Shown here: positions 46,420 to 56,358 of the stretch, piece by piece
How positions within the stretch are numbered: the first letter of the stretch is position 1
How the letters are laid out: each line of letters opens with the position of its first letter
Assembly: GCF_964019385.1 (NCBI RefSeq)
Contig: NC_088654.1
Coordinates: forward strand, 13,039,700-13,103,699
Direction: 5' to 3'
DNA length: 64,000 nucleotides
Origin: Sycon ciliatum
Lineage: Eukaryota > Porifera > Calcarea > Leucosolenida > Sycettidae
Notes under the pieces: model-generated
What the model saw: the letters and a program-made list of their open reading frames with translations, nothing else
What the model was told of the DNA's origin: nothing
The model's database searches: none
Translations under genes and position numbers: made by a program

Positions 46420-47160
46420 TTTAGTGAACTGATACAGTATGGAAATAAGATCAGAGTCAAACGTGTGCAAGTTCTGAATCACGTAATCAAGTGAATAGGT
46501 TTCCCAACAATAGGTATCAATCAATGATGCCATAAGAGATGTATCAGATGGAGATAAAATCAGCAAATTCGTACGCAACGTGGACAGTTGAGAAGAAGAC
46601 ACCATCCTGGTCAACTCCATGAGATGCAGTACATATAGGAGTGGAAAATGCTGAGGAAGAGGTTTCATGATTCGACTGAACCTCAACCATGATACATTGC
46701 TACGAGGTAAGTAGGAACGCAGTTTACGTAGTACATCCACATTCGTATCGTATACTTTGCAGGATAATGCTATAGCATAGTTTATACTCTTGTACAAACA
46801 GGATTTTTTCATCGCAAGTATCTGCTCCCGAAGAGGGTGTACGCAAAGCTGATCGGATAAGAGTTCAGTTTGCGAAAGAAAATGCAAAAGATGACGATCC
46901 ACACCGCTTAACCGCTCATGTACCGCGTAAGGCTTCTTCATCAAACTACATCTCCTATGCACATCATCTTCAGGGAAGTAAATCACCGCCATGACAAGTC
47001 CACACGAAGAACACACGTATCTTACTTCATGTAAAACATGATCAAGATGTTGACACTGTTTTTCCTCCCCGTATTGCTCTTTTTCTTCTTCTTCTTCATC
47101 CTTCTCATGAAGTCTCCTTTCACGTACATAAGCAGGTAAGATCTTAAATTCAGAATCCAT
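46387..47160 (-). CDS. TFIIB-like protein of the palindrome (left copy, MITE-altered C-terminus)
   Basis: An N-terminal zinc ribbon (C-x-H-x11-C-x2-C, with YVCSSCGLV as in TFIIB) follows a very acidic Glu-rich segment. A helical region of about 170 residues with cyclin-like character comes next (CLYKSINYAIALSCKVY, then a second helical half). TFIIB-type factors bring RNA polymerase to promoters, and virus-like elements of the giant-virus kind often carry their own. Frame intact from ATG 47160, with a TATATAAAG box about 55 bp upstream. The last ten residues come from the MITE at 45858-46419. Assignment rests on motif and layout only. Confidence 0.55.
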   Translation of the reverse strand: MDSEFKILPAYVRERRLHEKDEEEEEKEQYGEEKQCQHLDHVLHEVRYVCSSCGLVMAVIYFPEDDVHRRCSLMKKPYAVHERLSGVDRHLLHFLSQTELLSDQLCVHPLREQILAMKKSCLYKSINYAIALSCKVYDTNVDVLRKLRSYLPRSNVSWLRFSRIMKPLPQHFPLLYVLHLMELTRMVSSSQLSTLRTNLLILSPSDTSLMASLIDTYCWETYSLDYVIQNLHTFDSDLISILYQFTKGASHKFAFCF

Positions 47161-47272
47161 CTTCACCCCTCACCAACATCCTCATTATGACACTATATCC
47201 AGCATGATATCTACTTTATATAACCAATCCTATCCAGGGCAATTATCAGGTACAACCATTGGGGTAGATGAC

Positions 47273-47303
47273 CTCATACCCTCTCCGACGGAGAGGGTAT
47301 GAG
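47273..47303. promoter_or_regulatory. Palindrome centre with divergent TATA promoters on each side
   Basis: CTCTCCG and CGGAGAG flank a single A at 47288, and the symmetry continues without spacer through both arms. About 65 bp out on each side a TATATAAAG-type box (right: 47352-47361) precedes the TFIIB-like start codon by about 55 bp. The centre therefore acts as a symmetrical bidirectional promoter region. Confidence 0.7.
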
Positions 47304-47415
47304 GTCATCTACCCCAATGGTTGTACCTGATAATTGCCCTGGATAGGATTGGTTATATAAAGTAGATATCATGCTGGATATAGTGTCATAATGAGGATGT
47401 TGGTGAGGGGTGAAG

Positions 47416-48708
47416 ATGGATTCTGAATTTAAGATCTTACCTGCTTATGTACGTGAAAGGAGACTTCATGAGAAGGATGAAGAAGAAGAAGAAAAAGAGC
47501 AATACGGGGAGGAAAAACAGTGTCAACATCTTGATCATGTTTTACATGAAGTAAGATACGTGTGTTCTTCGTGTGGACTTGTCATGGCGGTGATTTACTT
47601 CCCTGAAGATGATGTGCATAGGAGATGTAGTTTGATGAAGAAGCCTTAGGGCCGATTACCACTACGGTACCGTGAGTGCCGTGCCGTGAGTACCCATGGT
47701 GATTTGCTCACGTGAGGGGCAGTTTTGGCGCGAGTTCATTCCGTGGCTCCTGCCGTACCGCGCCGTGGACATTCCGGTGCCGAGGGCCTCTGGGGGGTGG
47801 AAATGGCATGCCGTGGTATTCCGCGAGGTCGAATGCAGTGAGTAGTAGGTATTTTACTACTCCCTGAAAGGAAGTTTTTTCTTTCTTTTGTATTTGTGGC
47901 ACGAAGTTTTTTCTTGGCTTTTGGCTTTTCGATTGGTTGATTCTTGAGCTTTCTCCAGTCATCTCCCCGGCCCCCGCTATTTTCCCTCATTACCAAAGTC
48001 AGAAATTGATTAAAAAAAATGGTGATCCGGCCTGCCGACGGAATGCACGGAATGACCGTGCGCAGGTGTAAATCACTCTCAGCTTCAAGCTCGTACCGTG
48101 GGGTACACGTGACCTACCCAAATCGACGGCACGGCACTCACGGTACCATAGTGGGAATCGGCCCTTACGCGGTACATGAGCGGTTAAGCGGTGTGGATCG
48201 TCATCTTTTGCATTTTCTTTCGCAAACTGAACTCTTATCCGATCAGCTTTGCGTACACCCTCTTCGGGAGCAGATACTTGCGATGAAAAAATCCTGTTTG
48301 TACAAGAGTATAAACTATGCTATAGCATTATCCTGCAAAGTATACGATACGAATGTGGATGTACTACGTAAACTGCGTTCCTACTTACCTCGTAGCAATG
48401 TATCATGGTTGAGGTTCAGTCGAATCATGAAACCTCTTCCTCAGCATTTTCCACTCCTATATGTACTGCATCTCATGGAGTTGACCAGGATGGTGTCTTC
48501 TTCTCAACTGTCCACGTTGCGTACGAATTTGCTGATTTTATCTCCATCTGATACATCTCTTATGGCATCATTGATTGATACCTATTGTTGGGAAACCTAT
48601 TCACTTGATTACGTGATTCAGAACTTGCACACGTTTGACTCTGATCTTATTTCCATACTGTATCAGTTCACTAAAGTGGCGGTATCATGTAAGGAATCTT
48701 TAAGATGA
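47416..48708 (+). pseudogene. TFIIB-like gene of the palindrome (right copy), interrupted by a MITE
   Basis: The first 77 codons (ribbon region) are intact, then a 516-bp MITE with a TTA duplication interrupts codon 78. The remainder continues from about 48165 to its natural stop at 48708. This arm therefore preserves the original C-terminus but not a continuous frame. Confidence 0.8.
47649..48164. mobile_element. Harbinger-type MITE in the right arm, TTA duplication
   Basis: The ends are GGGCCGATTACCACTACGGT and the inverse GGGCCGATTCCCACTATGGT, with about 35 bp of inverted repeat. TTA flanks both sides (47646-47648, 48165-48167), and the left arm gives the empty site. Terminal GGGCC and a 3-bp TWA duplication are typical of PIF/Harbinger MITEs. 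Confidence 0.92.
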
Positions 48709-48893
48709 GATATGATTTTGGTGGGCATGCCGCTGATTGGACAAAATGCTTTTGGCGGGTTTGATGCTGGTTGGTCAAATGTTTTTGGTGGGCTCAATGC
48801 TGAGTGGTCAAATGTTTTTGGCGGGCTTGATGGTGATTGGTTGACCTAGCTGACACATATTTTATCACTTCAACCCGCCTCCGTCTCTGCCTT

Positions 48894-48901
48894 GTATAAA
48901 T
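48894..48901 (+). promoter_or_regulatory. TATA box of the 256-aa gene
   Basis: TATAAATA lies 51 bp upstream of the chosen start codon. It is mirrored in the left arm at about 45627-45634. Confidence 0.65.
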
Positions 48902-48951
48902 ACGGGTGGTTGTCCTGTAGTCGAGTCATTCGTTCATCGAATACAGTGCTG

Positions 48952-49722
48952 ATGAGTTGTTCTCCCTTCGCTTTCTGGAAGATGGATAACCTATACGAGC
49001 GGCGGGTGAGGAAGAATTCCGCTCTTCCTGCTGACCTTCCTCAAGTTGTGCTCTCTTCGAAGGCAGTACCGGCTAAGCGTCGCTATGTGTCACCTGCTCC
49101 TACCAAGCTCCACAAAGAGATTGTGGTAGATGGGTTTCAGGAGGACATGCAACTGTCCTACAAGTCATCAGGTAGATCCTTCTACAAGCCTGGTTATAAG
49201 ATGTACTTCCCTTCAGGAGCTCTACCAGCCTGTGGTAGTACGGCAACAGCTCGCAAAGATGCTCAAGGACAGGTTTACATCGAACTGAATGAGTCCACTG
49301 AGTTCATCATTACGAACTTGATCAAGACTTGTCCATCGCTCCGTGACACTCTCCGAAGAGGACGTGTGGAGAAGATCAAGACCAACTTCTACCCATCACG
49401 TTCGTCCTACGGTCAATGTCGGGTGTATATCAACGGTGAAAGCAAGCTAGTCCCGACCAGCTGTTTCGAACTGGATGTGAAACAAGATGTTTTCATCTAC
49501 CCCGGGGAAGTCTCCCTCGACATTGACGAGCAAGCGTTGAAGGTACGTCTTGCTGTTGCCCCAATCGTCTGCATCAACGTGGACCCCAGATGTTTTCATC
49601 GTTCTCTGGACGCACACATGACACTTTCTACCACGGAACTGAAACAGCTAACTGAGAGCTTCATATCATTATGCAGTGTCGCCGTCCAACATGACGATCA
49701 GCTGGTAGAGACCTTCCAATAA
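48952..49722 (+). CDS. Unknown 256-aa protein of the palindrome (right, intact copy)
   Basis: I do not recognise this protein. The N-terminal 60 residues are basic and Pro/Ala-containing (likely disordered). A compact mixed region follows (about residues 75-256) with a FYKPGYKMYFPSG segment and a C-terminal DIDEQALKVRLAVAP stretch. There is no signal peptide or membrane segment. The ATG at 48952 follows a TATA box; the next in-frame ATG is at 48982. It lies between the TFIIB-like gene and the hydrophobic ORF on the same strand. The other copy is broken, so this is the only functional candidate. Confidence 0.7.
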   Translation: MSCSPFAFWKMDNLYERRVRKNSALPADLPQVVLSSKAVPAKRRYVSPAPTKLHKEIVVDGFQEDMQLSYKSSGRSFYKPGYKMYFPSGALPACGSTATARKDAQGQVYIELNESTEFIITNLIKTCPSLRDTLRRGRVEKIKTNFYPSRSSYGQCRVYINGESKLVPTSCFELDVKQDVFIYPGEVSLDIDEQALKVRLAVAPIVCINVDPRCFHRSLDAHMTLSTTELKQLTESFISLCSVAVQHDDQLVETFQ

Positions 49723-49782
49723 GTCTTTAATGAACTGCATTCTTTATCAGACAGTTGATCATTCATTCTTATCCTATCCTAT

Positions 49783-50142
49783 TTGACTGTATACTACTTC
49801 CTGCTGCAATATATCATTATAGTCAAAACGTCTAGAAAACAAGTATGGTTGGTGTTGTGTCGAGTAATACATACACGGAAGAGTGCTGCCTTGCCTCTTC
49901 TGATTCTAGCATCCCCACTGATACTAGTAGGGTATGGGTTGCAGGATGTGAAAAGAATGGAATTGGAAAAGATGAGCCAGGGTGATTTCATGTGCGCACC
50001 ATCAAGGAATGCGTCAATCATGACAAGGTTCCATCATGAATGTGAAGACTTCGAGACTCGTCATGCCTTTGACATGGACCATTTATTCGTTCCAGATTCA
50101 CCGTTGTTTCACGAGTCTGCTAAAAAGGTTGCTATCTGCTAA
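49783..50142 (+). CDS. Hypothetical hydrophobic ORF of the palindrome (right copy)
   Basis: Mirror of 42018-41659: one membrane-like stretch followed by a charged tail ending in KKVAIC. It begins without an ATG; an AG acceptor-like site precedes it at about 49824. Possibly a terminal exon. Confidence 0.45.
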   Translation: MTVYYFLLQYIIIVKTSRKQVWLVLCRVIHTRKSAALPLLILASPLILVGYGLQDVKRMELEKMSQGDFMCAPSRNASIMTRFHHECEDFETRHAFDMDHLFVPDSPLFHESAKKVAIC

Positions 50143-50569
50143 AAAAGTTGCAATGAAAGAACAAAAATAAAAAAAATAAAATAAAATGAAAAAATCCAAG
50201 CGCGTTTTGTACGGTCATACCTCAAAAAGAAGAAGATTAAGTTCCAGTATGAAGCTACCAAGTCCGATTTGAACAAGGTGGCGGGGCTCGAGTCTCTCAA
50301 GTGCCGGGGGCAATTCATGTTATTATTATTTTATTTTGTTTTACTAGGGTGTTTCCCACAGACCATGTGTTTGGTTACGCTGCACAAGCAGCGCATTACT
50401 TTATCCCTTCCACTAATTGTTATCGGCCAATCAGCATACTCTCACCACCTCACATCCAATCAGCATACCCCACGTCACACTAACGTTACACAAACTTGTC
50501 TCATATATGCGAAAAAATGGTACTGGATCATAGCAACATCCTCCTGGATAATTAACAAAATAACGATTA

Positions 50570-51482
50570 AAACACAACAACCGACAACAACCGACAACAA
50601 CCAACAACAACCAAAAACAACCAACAACAGGCAACAACAACCAACAACAACCGACAACAACCGACAACAACCGACAACAACCGACAACAACATCCAACAA
50701 CAAACAACAACTGACAACAAACAACTACAACCAACAACAACAAACAACAACAACCAACAACCGACAACAACAAACAACAACAACCAACAACAACAAACAA
50801 CAACCAACAACAGCCAACAACAACCAACAACAACCAACAACAACCGACAACAACCGACAACAACCGACAACAACCGACAACAACCGACAACAACATCCAA
50901 CAACCAACAACAACTGACAACAACCAACTACAACCAGCAACAACAAACAACAACAACCAACAACCGATAACAACAAACAACAACAACCAACAACAGCCAA
51001 CAACAACCAACAACAACGAACAACAACCAACAACAACGGACAACAACCGACAACAACCAACAACAACCAACACCAACCAACACTAACCAACAACAACACC
51101 CAACAACCGACAACAACACCCAACAACCGACAACAACACCCAACAACCGACAACAACCGACAACAACAACCAACAACAGCCAACAACACCTGACAACAAC
51201 CGACAACAACCGACAACAACCGACAACAACCAACAACGCCCAACAACAACCAACAACAACCAACAATAACCAACAACAACCGACAACAACCGACAACAAC
51301 ATCCAACAGCCAACAACAACCGACAACAATCAACAATAACAACCAACAACCGACAGCAACAACCAATAACAACCAACAACCGACAGCAACAACCAATAAC
51401 AACATCAACAACGACGACGATAACGACGACAACAACCGACAACAACATCAACAATGACGACGACGATAACGACGACAACCAC
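50570..51482. repeat. Decanucleotide minisatellite (right arm)
   Basis: Inverse of the tract at 40330-41232, with a few unit differences. It lies between the hydrophobic ORF and the RING gene. Confidence 0.92.
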
Positions 51483-51978
51483 AACAGTGTCCGGTAATGT
51501 GTGGTAGAGAATGGCAGTCAGCCAGTCTGTGTACAGTTGAACATGTATAATAATAATAATAATAAAACACATTTCGCGTAGTTGAGCACTAAATAAAGAA
51601 ATTCAGTGTTTTTTCCCACTTCTGTCTTGTGAGTATCATCAGCAAGGTGTAGTAGCTGCTGATACTGATTTGTCCTCAAGTGTCGAGCTGCACAGTTTCT
51701 TCCAGTCTGTCTTGTCCTCTGCATGTTGCCGGCACCTGGAAAGGTCTTCCATGGTCTTCATGGGCACACCCAGCTTATTCAACTGAGCGACCAGACTTGT
51801 GGCTAGTGTCAACCTTGGCCGCCCACGAGGTGCTTTGTTGTCCCTGTCCAAATAGCCGCTCATGGCTACTTAGGGTGACGTGTCCGTGTCCATCTGTAAC
51901 ACATGACTGGTCATTCGTAGTCGCCCACATGCAACTGTGTCATGTATTACTACAAGAACTCAACCAAGTCCTCAGCAG

Positions 51979-52737
51979 TCATGGAGTAGCGGCAGGTTGG
52001 GCAAGTTGGGCTGGGGCAGAACTGATCCACTCCTTCATACAGTGGAAGTGAAATTCATGACCGCACTCCAACTTGGATAGAGGACGATCCAGGGTATCCT
52101 GACAAATCACACAAATGGGCTCATGACTTATTGCTGACGAGTCTACCTTAGTAGGCACTACATTGATGTACTGCAGCTCCATGGGGTGTATTGCCTGGTC
52201 TTGATGGTGGCTACCGTAATACACCCCGTTGACGTACCACTGATAGATACCCTCCTCCTCCCGAGAGATGAAAGCAGGTCCATCTTCCCTATGCCGAAGG
52301 TTGTATCGGTACCACTCCCGTACACGATTGTTACCTTCCCTGCGTATCACCGCTGGCGCATTCTCCCTGTGGAGCCTTCCGTGGTGATACCACCGTAGAA
52401 TACAGCATGTGGCGTCACAATAACTGACTGCAGGACCGCCGGCTCTATGACGGATACCGTTGAGGTAGTACTCGATGCTACCCCGTCCTATCCAAGCAGG
52501 TTCATTAACGCGATGAAGGCGACCTCCATAGCACCAGGCGGACACTCCCCTACTATCAACAAGAGCTGGTCCGTCCTCCCGATGGAGTCTACCATCGACG
52601 TGCCAAATTTCTTGCTGCGCGTTTTGATCTGCCAACTCCACAACAGTTCTTATTGGCGTCCGCCTTTCTATTAGTAAAGGATCCGTGGTGAGAGACCACG
52701 ACCGGTCGTCCAAGTCTACACCGAATGTATCAGCCAT
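51979..52737 (-). CDS. MORN-like-repeat protein with C-terminal RING-H2 (right copy)
   Basis: It has the same 252-aa frame as 39080-39838, differing by one residue (Glu for Val at position 160). It carries the identical frame break before the last two RING cysteines. In the alternative frame the finger completes and ends at about 51950. Confidence 0.75.
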   Translation of the reverse strand: MADTFGVDLDDRSWSLTTDPLLIERRTPIRTVVELADQNAQQEIWHVDGRLHREDGPALVDSRGVSAWCYGGRLHRVNEPAWIGRGSIEYYLNGIRHRAGGPAVSYCDATCCILRWYHHGRLHRENAPAVIRREGNNRVREWYRYNLRHREDGPAFISREEEGIYQWYVNGVYYGSHHQDQAIHPMELQYINVVPTKVDSSAISHEPICVICQDTLDRPLSKLECGHEFHFHCMKEWISSAPAQLAQPAATP

Positions 52738-52912
52738 ATCTATTTACTGAGAATAATGTAACAACTCCTCCACAAACGCTTCTACAACTGACGTCTTCTT
52801 CATCCTGGTTTTTTCCTCCTGGTGGTTTTGGATAAGAGTTGAAAAGTCCAAAAGGTCAACTGATGACCTTTGCGTTACTTGGTATGATTGGGTTTTAGCG
52901 GATGATGTCGGT

Positions 52913-53825
52913 ATGCAGCTGGGGAGCGAATTCGACAGGAAGAAGGTAAAGGTCTTGCTTTGCGGTTCACACCTTCACTTCAGTATCATTATCCTGAAAA
53001 CAGTCTGTAGAAATGACGTTCACGTGTCACTGCGGTGTTCGCCTTACAGGGGTAATACCCCTGTTTCAGCACCTGAGGCGGTGCGTCAAGCGCCGCCTCT
53101 TTCTTATCATATATTGTGATACTTGGTAAGTGTGCAGTGCTCCTAGCTCTCTCCCCCAACAAAAGAGCTCTATGACACTGTGCTTTCTGCGGTTTCTTTC
53201 GTGTTTACAGTGGAGAAAGGCTGGTGGGAGGCCCAGCCGTGGTCGCCCACCTGGCGGGTGCGGCCCATCTAACCCGTTACTGGGAGGGTCGGCAAGTCGG
53301 CCTGCTGTTGCAGTCCGACTACCAGGACGCCGTAGAGCGTATTAGGACCCTGTAAGTAAGCACTGCTCTGTTTACATGTATACTTACCCCCTCGTTATAG
53401 CGATACTTACTTTTTTCGTATCCTCTTGTCTTACCCTGCTTTCGTATTCGTGACACTAATAGTGTTTGTAAGTACTTGTAACAGGCGTAGTGTAGTAACT
53501 GTGTGTGCAGTGTAGTAACAGTGTGTAGTGTTTTGTGATGGTCCTGTGCTATAGCAGTCGTAATGTGTTTTGTGATGGTCCTGTGCTATAGCGGTCGTAA
53601 TGTGTTGGGCTACTGAAGTACACTGCATGAAGGGATATGTGTGGGTGCTTCGACATATTCTCGTGCTTCCTAAACCCTAGATACGTGTATAGCACTATAA
53701 CCTAGATGTGTGTGCGCGCGCGCGTGTGTGTGTGTGTGTGTGTGTCCGCGCATGCGTGCGTGTGCGTGCATTGTGTTCTCTTCTACAGACTCATCCAAGT
53801 CCATTTAAATAAAAGTGTATTATAG
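52913..53825 (+). CDS. Small spliced gene of the palindrome (right copy)
   Basis: Splice signals define exons 52913-52945 (donor GTAAAG), 53070-53125 (acceptor TTTCAG, donor GTAAGT), 53211-53351 (acceptor TTTACAG, donor GTAAGTAAG) and one starting at 53789 (acceptor TTCTACAG). The last carries a stop at 53823-53825 and an AATAAA at 53808. Joined frames stay open and give about 88 residues. There is a basic start, a Cys in each of the second and third exons, and an Ala/Leu-rich helix with RYWEGRQVG. An acceptor-like TTTTAG at 52893-52898 suggests a further 5' exon. If the third donor is not used, translation ends at a TAA right after it. Product unknown; transcript data would settle it. Confidence 0.6.
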
Positions 53826-54173
53826 TGAACAGTATTGTGTTTTGTTACAGTGAATATGTGGGGAATGGTGGATATGCCTTAGTGTGACTGGATACCCGCG
53901 GGTTGTGACTCTTTGCTGGTCACTCTGGATTCTCCAGTATAGATTCGATGCAGTGCAGAGGGGATTTGTGGTGCGTAGCAACGCTGCTTCACTGTGACAC
54001 CCCTTCAATAATTGTTTTGATGCATGATACTCCGGGCGTAGCCGGTTGATTCTAACTGTATCCCGATCAAAATAGAAATATGCATCTAATGCACCTGCAT
54101 GGACAGTAGGCATTTCCCAAATCGGCTGGCCGACAAATTCGCCGAAAAAAGTGGTTTTGAAGAAATCACCCAT
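53820..54173 (-). other. 117-codon open frame, probably non-coding
   Basis: An ATG-started frame exists here and in the left arm (37638-37991). It overlaps the last exon of the spliced gene and begins in a GGCGAA/TTCGCC inverted-repeat stretch, with composition unlike the other genes. Listed because both arms keep it. Confidence 0.25.
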
Positions 54174-55010
54174 CTTTTCGCCGAATTTTCAAATTTCGCA
54201 TGTTGAATTCGCCGAAAATCGATGTTTCAGTGCTTCAACAGAGTGTGCTTGTGTGTAAATGTACATGACGTAATGGGACTTCAAGTACTACGTTGAGCCG
54301 AATTCTGATCTTGGGGCTCATAATATGGCCGATTTTGAACATTCTCTTAACCGATCGAAAAACCGATTAGGCATGCTCTGTATGGGCAACTTGTCAATCA
54401 GTGCACATCTACGATGTGCGAATAAAACGAATGCACGGAACGTGAACTTGTTTGCTGCACATCTACGAAGTGCGAATCAGGAAGTAGTATAATGACACGT
54501 GTACTAGTCCACCTTGTGAAGTTGTGTTGCACTGCCTTCTTTTCCACACGCAGGGGCACTGAAGGTCGCACGCTCCGTGTGCGTATGCGCGCATGTGCAA
54601 TAATTATGTCATTCACTGCATGCAATGCACATCTACGACGACGATGTGCGAATCAGGGTGGAGTACGTATTTTACTACTCATTGGTGCGAACTCAATGAA
54701 CGCACCGAACGTGCACAGTGCACGTTCGCCACGGAAAAGAACCTTTATGGCACGTTTATGGCATGACAGGGTCAAAGGGCAAACCCTGGGGGAGTCCCGG
54801 GGCCAGACCAAGCGCCCCCGACACAGTGTGCCTTATTTAACCCAAAGGTCAAAGGTCAAACCCTGGAGGAGTCCCCGAGCCAGACCAAGCACGACCGATG
54901 CAGTGTGCCTTATTTGGCCCAAAGGTCAAAGGTCAAAAAGTGGGCCAGAACCTGCCCCGCACTTACTACTCATTCTTCCATGCTGTGGACTTGCACAAAG
55001 CCAAGTTTGC

Positions 55011-56358
55011 TCATGCGATGGGATGTTGCTGATGGGTGTACTGAGCTAGCTTGTTGCGAATACTCAAGTCAGCCTGATCAAACTCCGCATTGGGCTGATC
55101 GTTCGGCCCAGGATGGTACTTGTCGTATGTCGCATCGTCGATGAGCCATGTTGCTTCCACTGGACATCTCCAGCGCTCGCATACATTGTGAATGGCAGAG
55201 CAGACAATAGCTACACGACTGGCAAACTCTGAGTCATTCAAGTTATTGTGCACCAGGACCCTAAATCGCCCTTTCAGCCTCCCAAACGCCTGCTCTACCA
55301 CTCGCCTGGTACGGATTAGTCGATAGTTGAATGTCCGCTGCCAGGAAAGCAGGGCCGCATTGTCATCATAGCACTTCATGAGCGTGGCAGACAAAGGAAA
55401 CGCAGAATCGCCAACAAGATACGGACGAATGTACGAGCCTTGGATCGTGAACTTTTCAGTTCCAGTCTCCTTGATCGTAAGCCACTTCCGCTCACCAATC
55501 TTGCGTGCCAGCCGAGATGAAGCGTAAACACTAGCGTCACCGGCCGACCCAGCATGCTCAGCATTCACATTCAGGAACAAGCCGCATGCATCAACTGTGC
55601 CTAGGATGATGATGGCAGAGTACTTCTTATAACACCAGAAGCAGTCGGGGAATTGCACCTGCAGCTTTTTGATTTTCATAAAAGTTCCGTCCACAGCTCC
55701 TCTGCATCTCTCAAGCTTTGCTAAATCTTTAAATTTTTGCATGGTTTTCTTCAGCTCTTTCCCTTCTGGGAAGCGGATTGACCGTGCTGCCATGTCTTTA
55801 AACAAGATATCTACGGTTGAATGAACCCTTTTTTTTTTTTTTTTTTTTTTTTACCCTGTGGACGGCGGTGGACTTGCTGATTGCGTACTGTCTCGCCAGT
55901 TCCCGGAAGGTAGGCCCATGAGCCAGCCAGTGCAACGTGATGGCCAGTCGCTTGTGGCTAGGAATAGACGCTCTCCATTTTGTGTCCTTTCTTGCCAGCA
56001 ATCGTCCGAACTCCTCGTGAAATCGCCAAAATTCATCCTTGCCCATGCGCAAATGATCAATATACTTCGCGTTTTCGAAATCCGGAACACGATACTGCAT
56101 AGTCATGAGCGGGTAGTTACGGAGGAAATCAGTCTCCGAGACTCCTTGACCCCTCAGCGCGGACCAGAAGCGACGGCGTTTCTTTCTTCCCAGAAGTGCG
56201 TCTGCATACGTACGAACTCCGAGGATGGCAACTATGGGTATCCATGCTGGAATCGATGATGGAATATGCAGTGAACCACTACCTCGCTGGACGGTCGTAG
56301 TGGAAGTGCCCATGTCGCACACGTCCATCAGGCTGTTTGACAGGACATTCAGTGCCAT
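55011..56358 (-). pseudogene. Harbinger transposase (HARBI1-like), broken by a poly(A) insertion
   Basis: The N-terminal part (56358 to 55853) has a helix-turn-helix with RLAITLHWLAHG, FRELARQYAISKSTAVHR. The C-terminal part (55824 to 55011) is a DDE_4-type nuclease with GAVDGT (Asp), AGSAGDASVY, LVGDSAFPL (Asp) and RRVVEQAFGRLKGRF (Glu). All three catalytic residues are present. A 24-base A tract on the coding strand, flanked by duplicated AGGGT, separates the two and shifts frame; the flanking codons join in frame without it. The stop is 35 bp from the palindromic element's right target duplication. Transcription converges on the Myb/SANT gene. Confidence 0.9.
55825..55857. repeat. Poly(T) tract flanked by ACCCT duplicates
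   Basis: ACCCT at 55825-55829 and 55853-55857 bracket the run of 24 T (55829-55852). The 28-bp addition is one more than a multiple of three, which explains the frame change. Confidence 0.8.

Larger units (their letters stand above)
36841..47287. repeat. Left arm of the giant inverted repeat
   Basis: It matches the right arm in reverse, apart from two arm-specific insertions (42375-45099 and 45858-46419). Confidence 0.93.
36841..54970. mobile_element. 18.1-kb palindromic element, Maverick/Polinton-like ends, novel content
   Basis: Both ends are AGTAGTAAGTGCGGGGCAGG in inverted orientation, and the inverted repeat runs all the way to a one-base centre at 47288. Ignoring later insertions, each arm is about 7.1 kb and differs by only scattered substitutions. 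Length, 5'-AG start and a 6-bp duplication match Mavericks/Polintons. However, I find no protein-primed DNA polymerase, rve integrase, FtsK-type ATPase, cysteine protease or capsid gene. Genes per arm, from centre outward, are TFIIB-like, 256-aa unknown, short hydrophobic ORF, minisatellite, RING/MORN-like and a small spliced gene. It could be a non-autonomous derivative or head-to-head dimer of a virus-like element; that part is inference. Confidence 0.8.
47289..54970. repeat. Right arm of the giant inverted repeat
   Basis: It matches the left arm in reverse, apart from one arm-specific MITE (47649-48164) and small changes. Confidence 0.93.

Noticed and set aside
40337-51484. Long open frames through the two minisatellites (VVGCC-type and TTTDNN-type peptides up to 329 codons)
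   Set aside because: They are translations of a 10-bp repeat with no stops in several frames on both strands. Composition is wholly set by the repeat.
36841-54970. Palindrome as a simple fold-back assembly or read artefact
   Set aside because: The arms carry different transposon insertions with proper target duplications, and the outer ends have a 6-bp duplication. An artefact would not produce these. A joining of two haplotypes is not fully excluded.
36841-54970. Standard Maverick/Polinton core genes
   Set aside because: I looked for polymerase (DTDS-like), rve integrase (HHCC/DDE), P-loop ATPase, protease and capsid frames on both strands and saw none.
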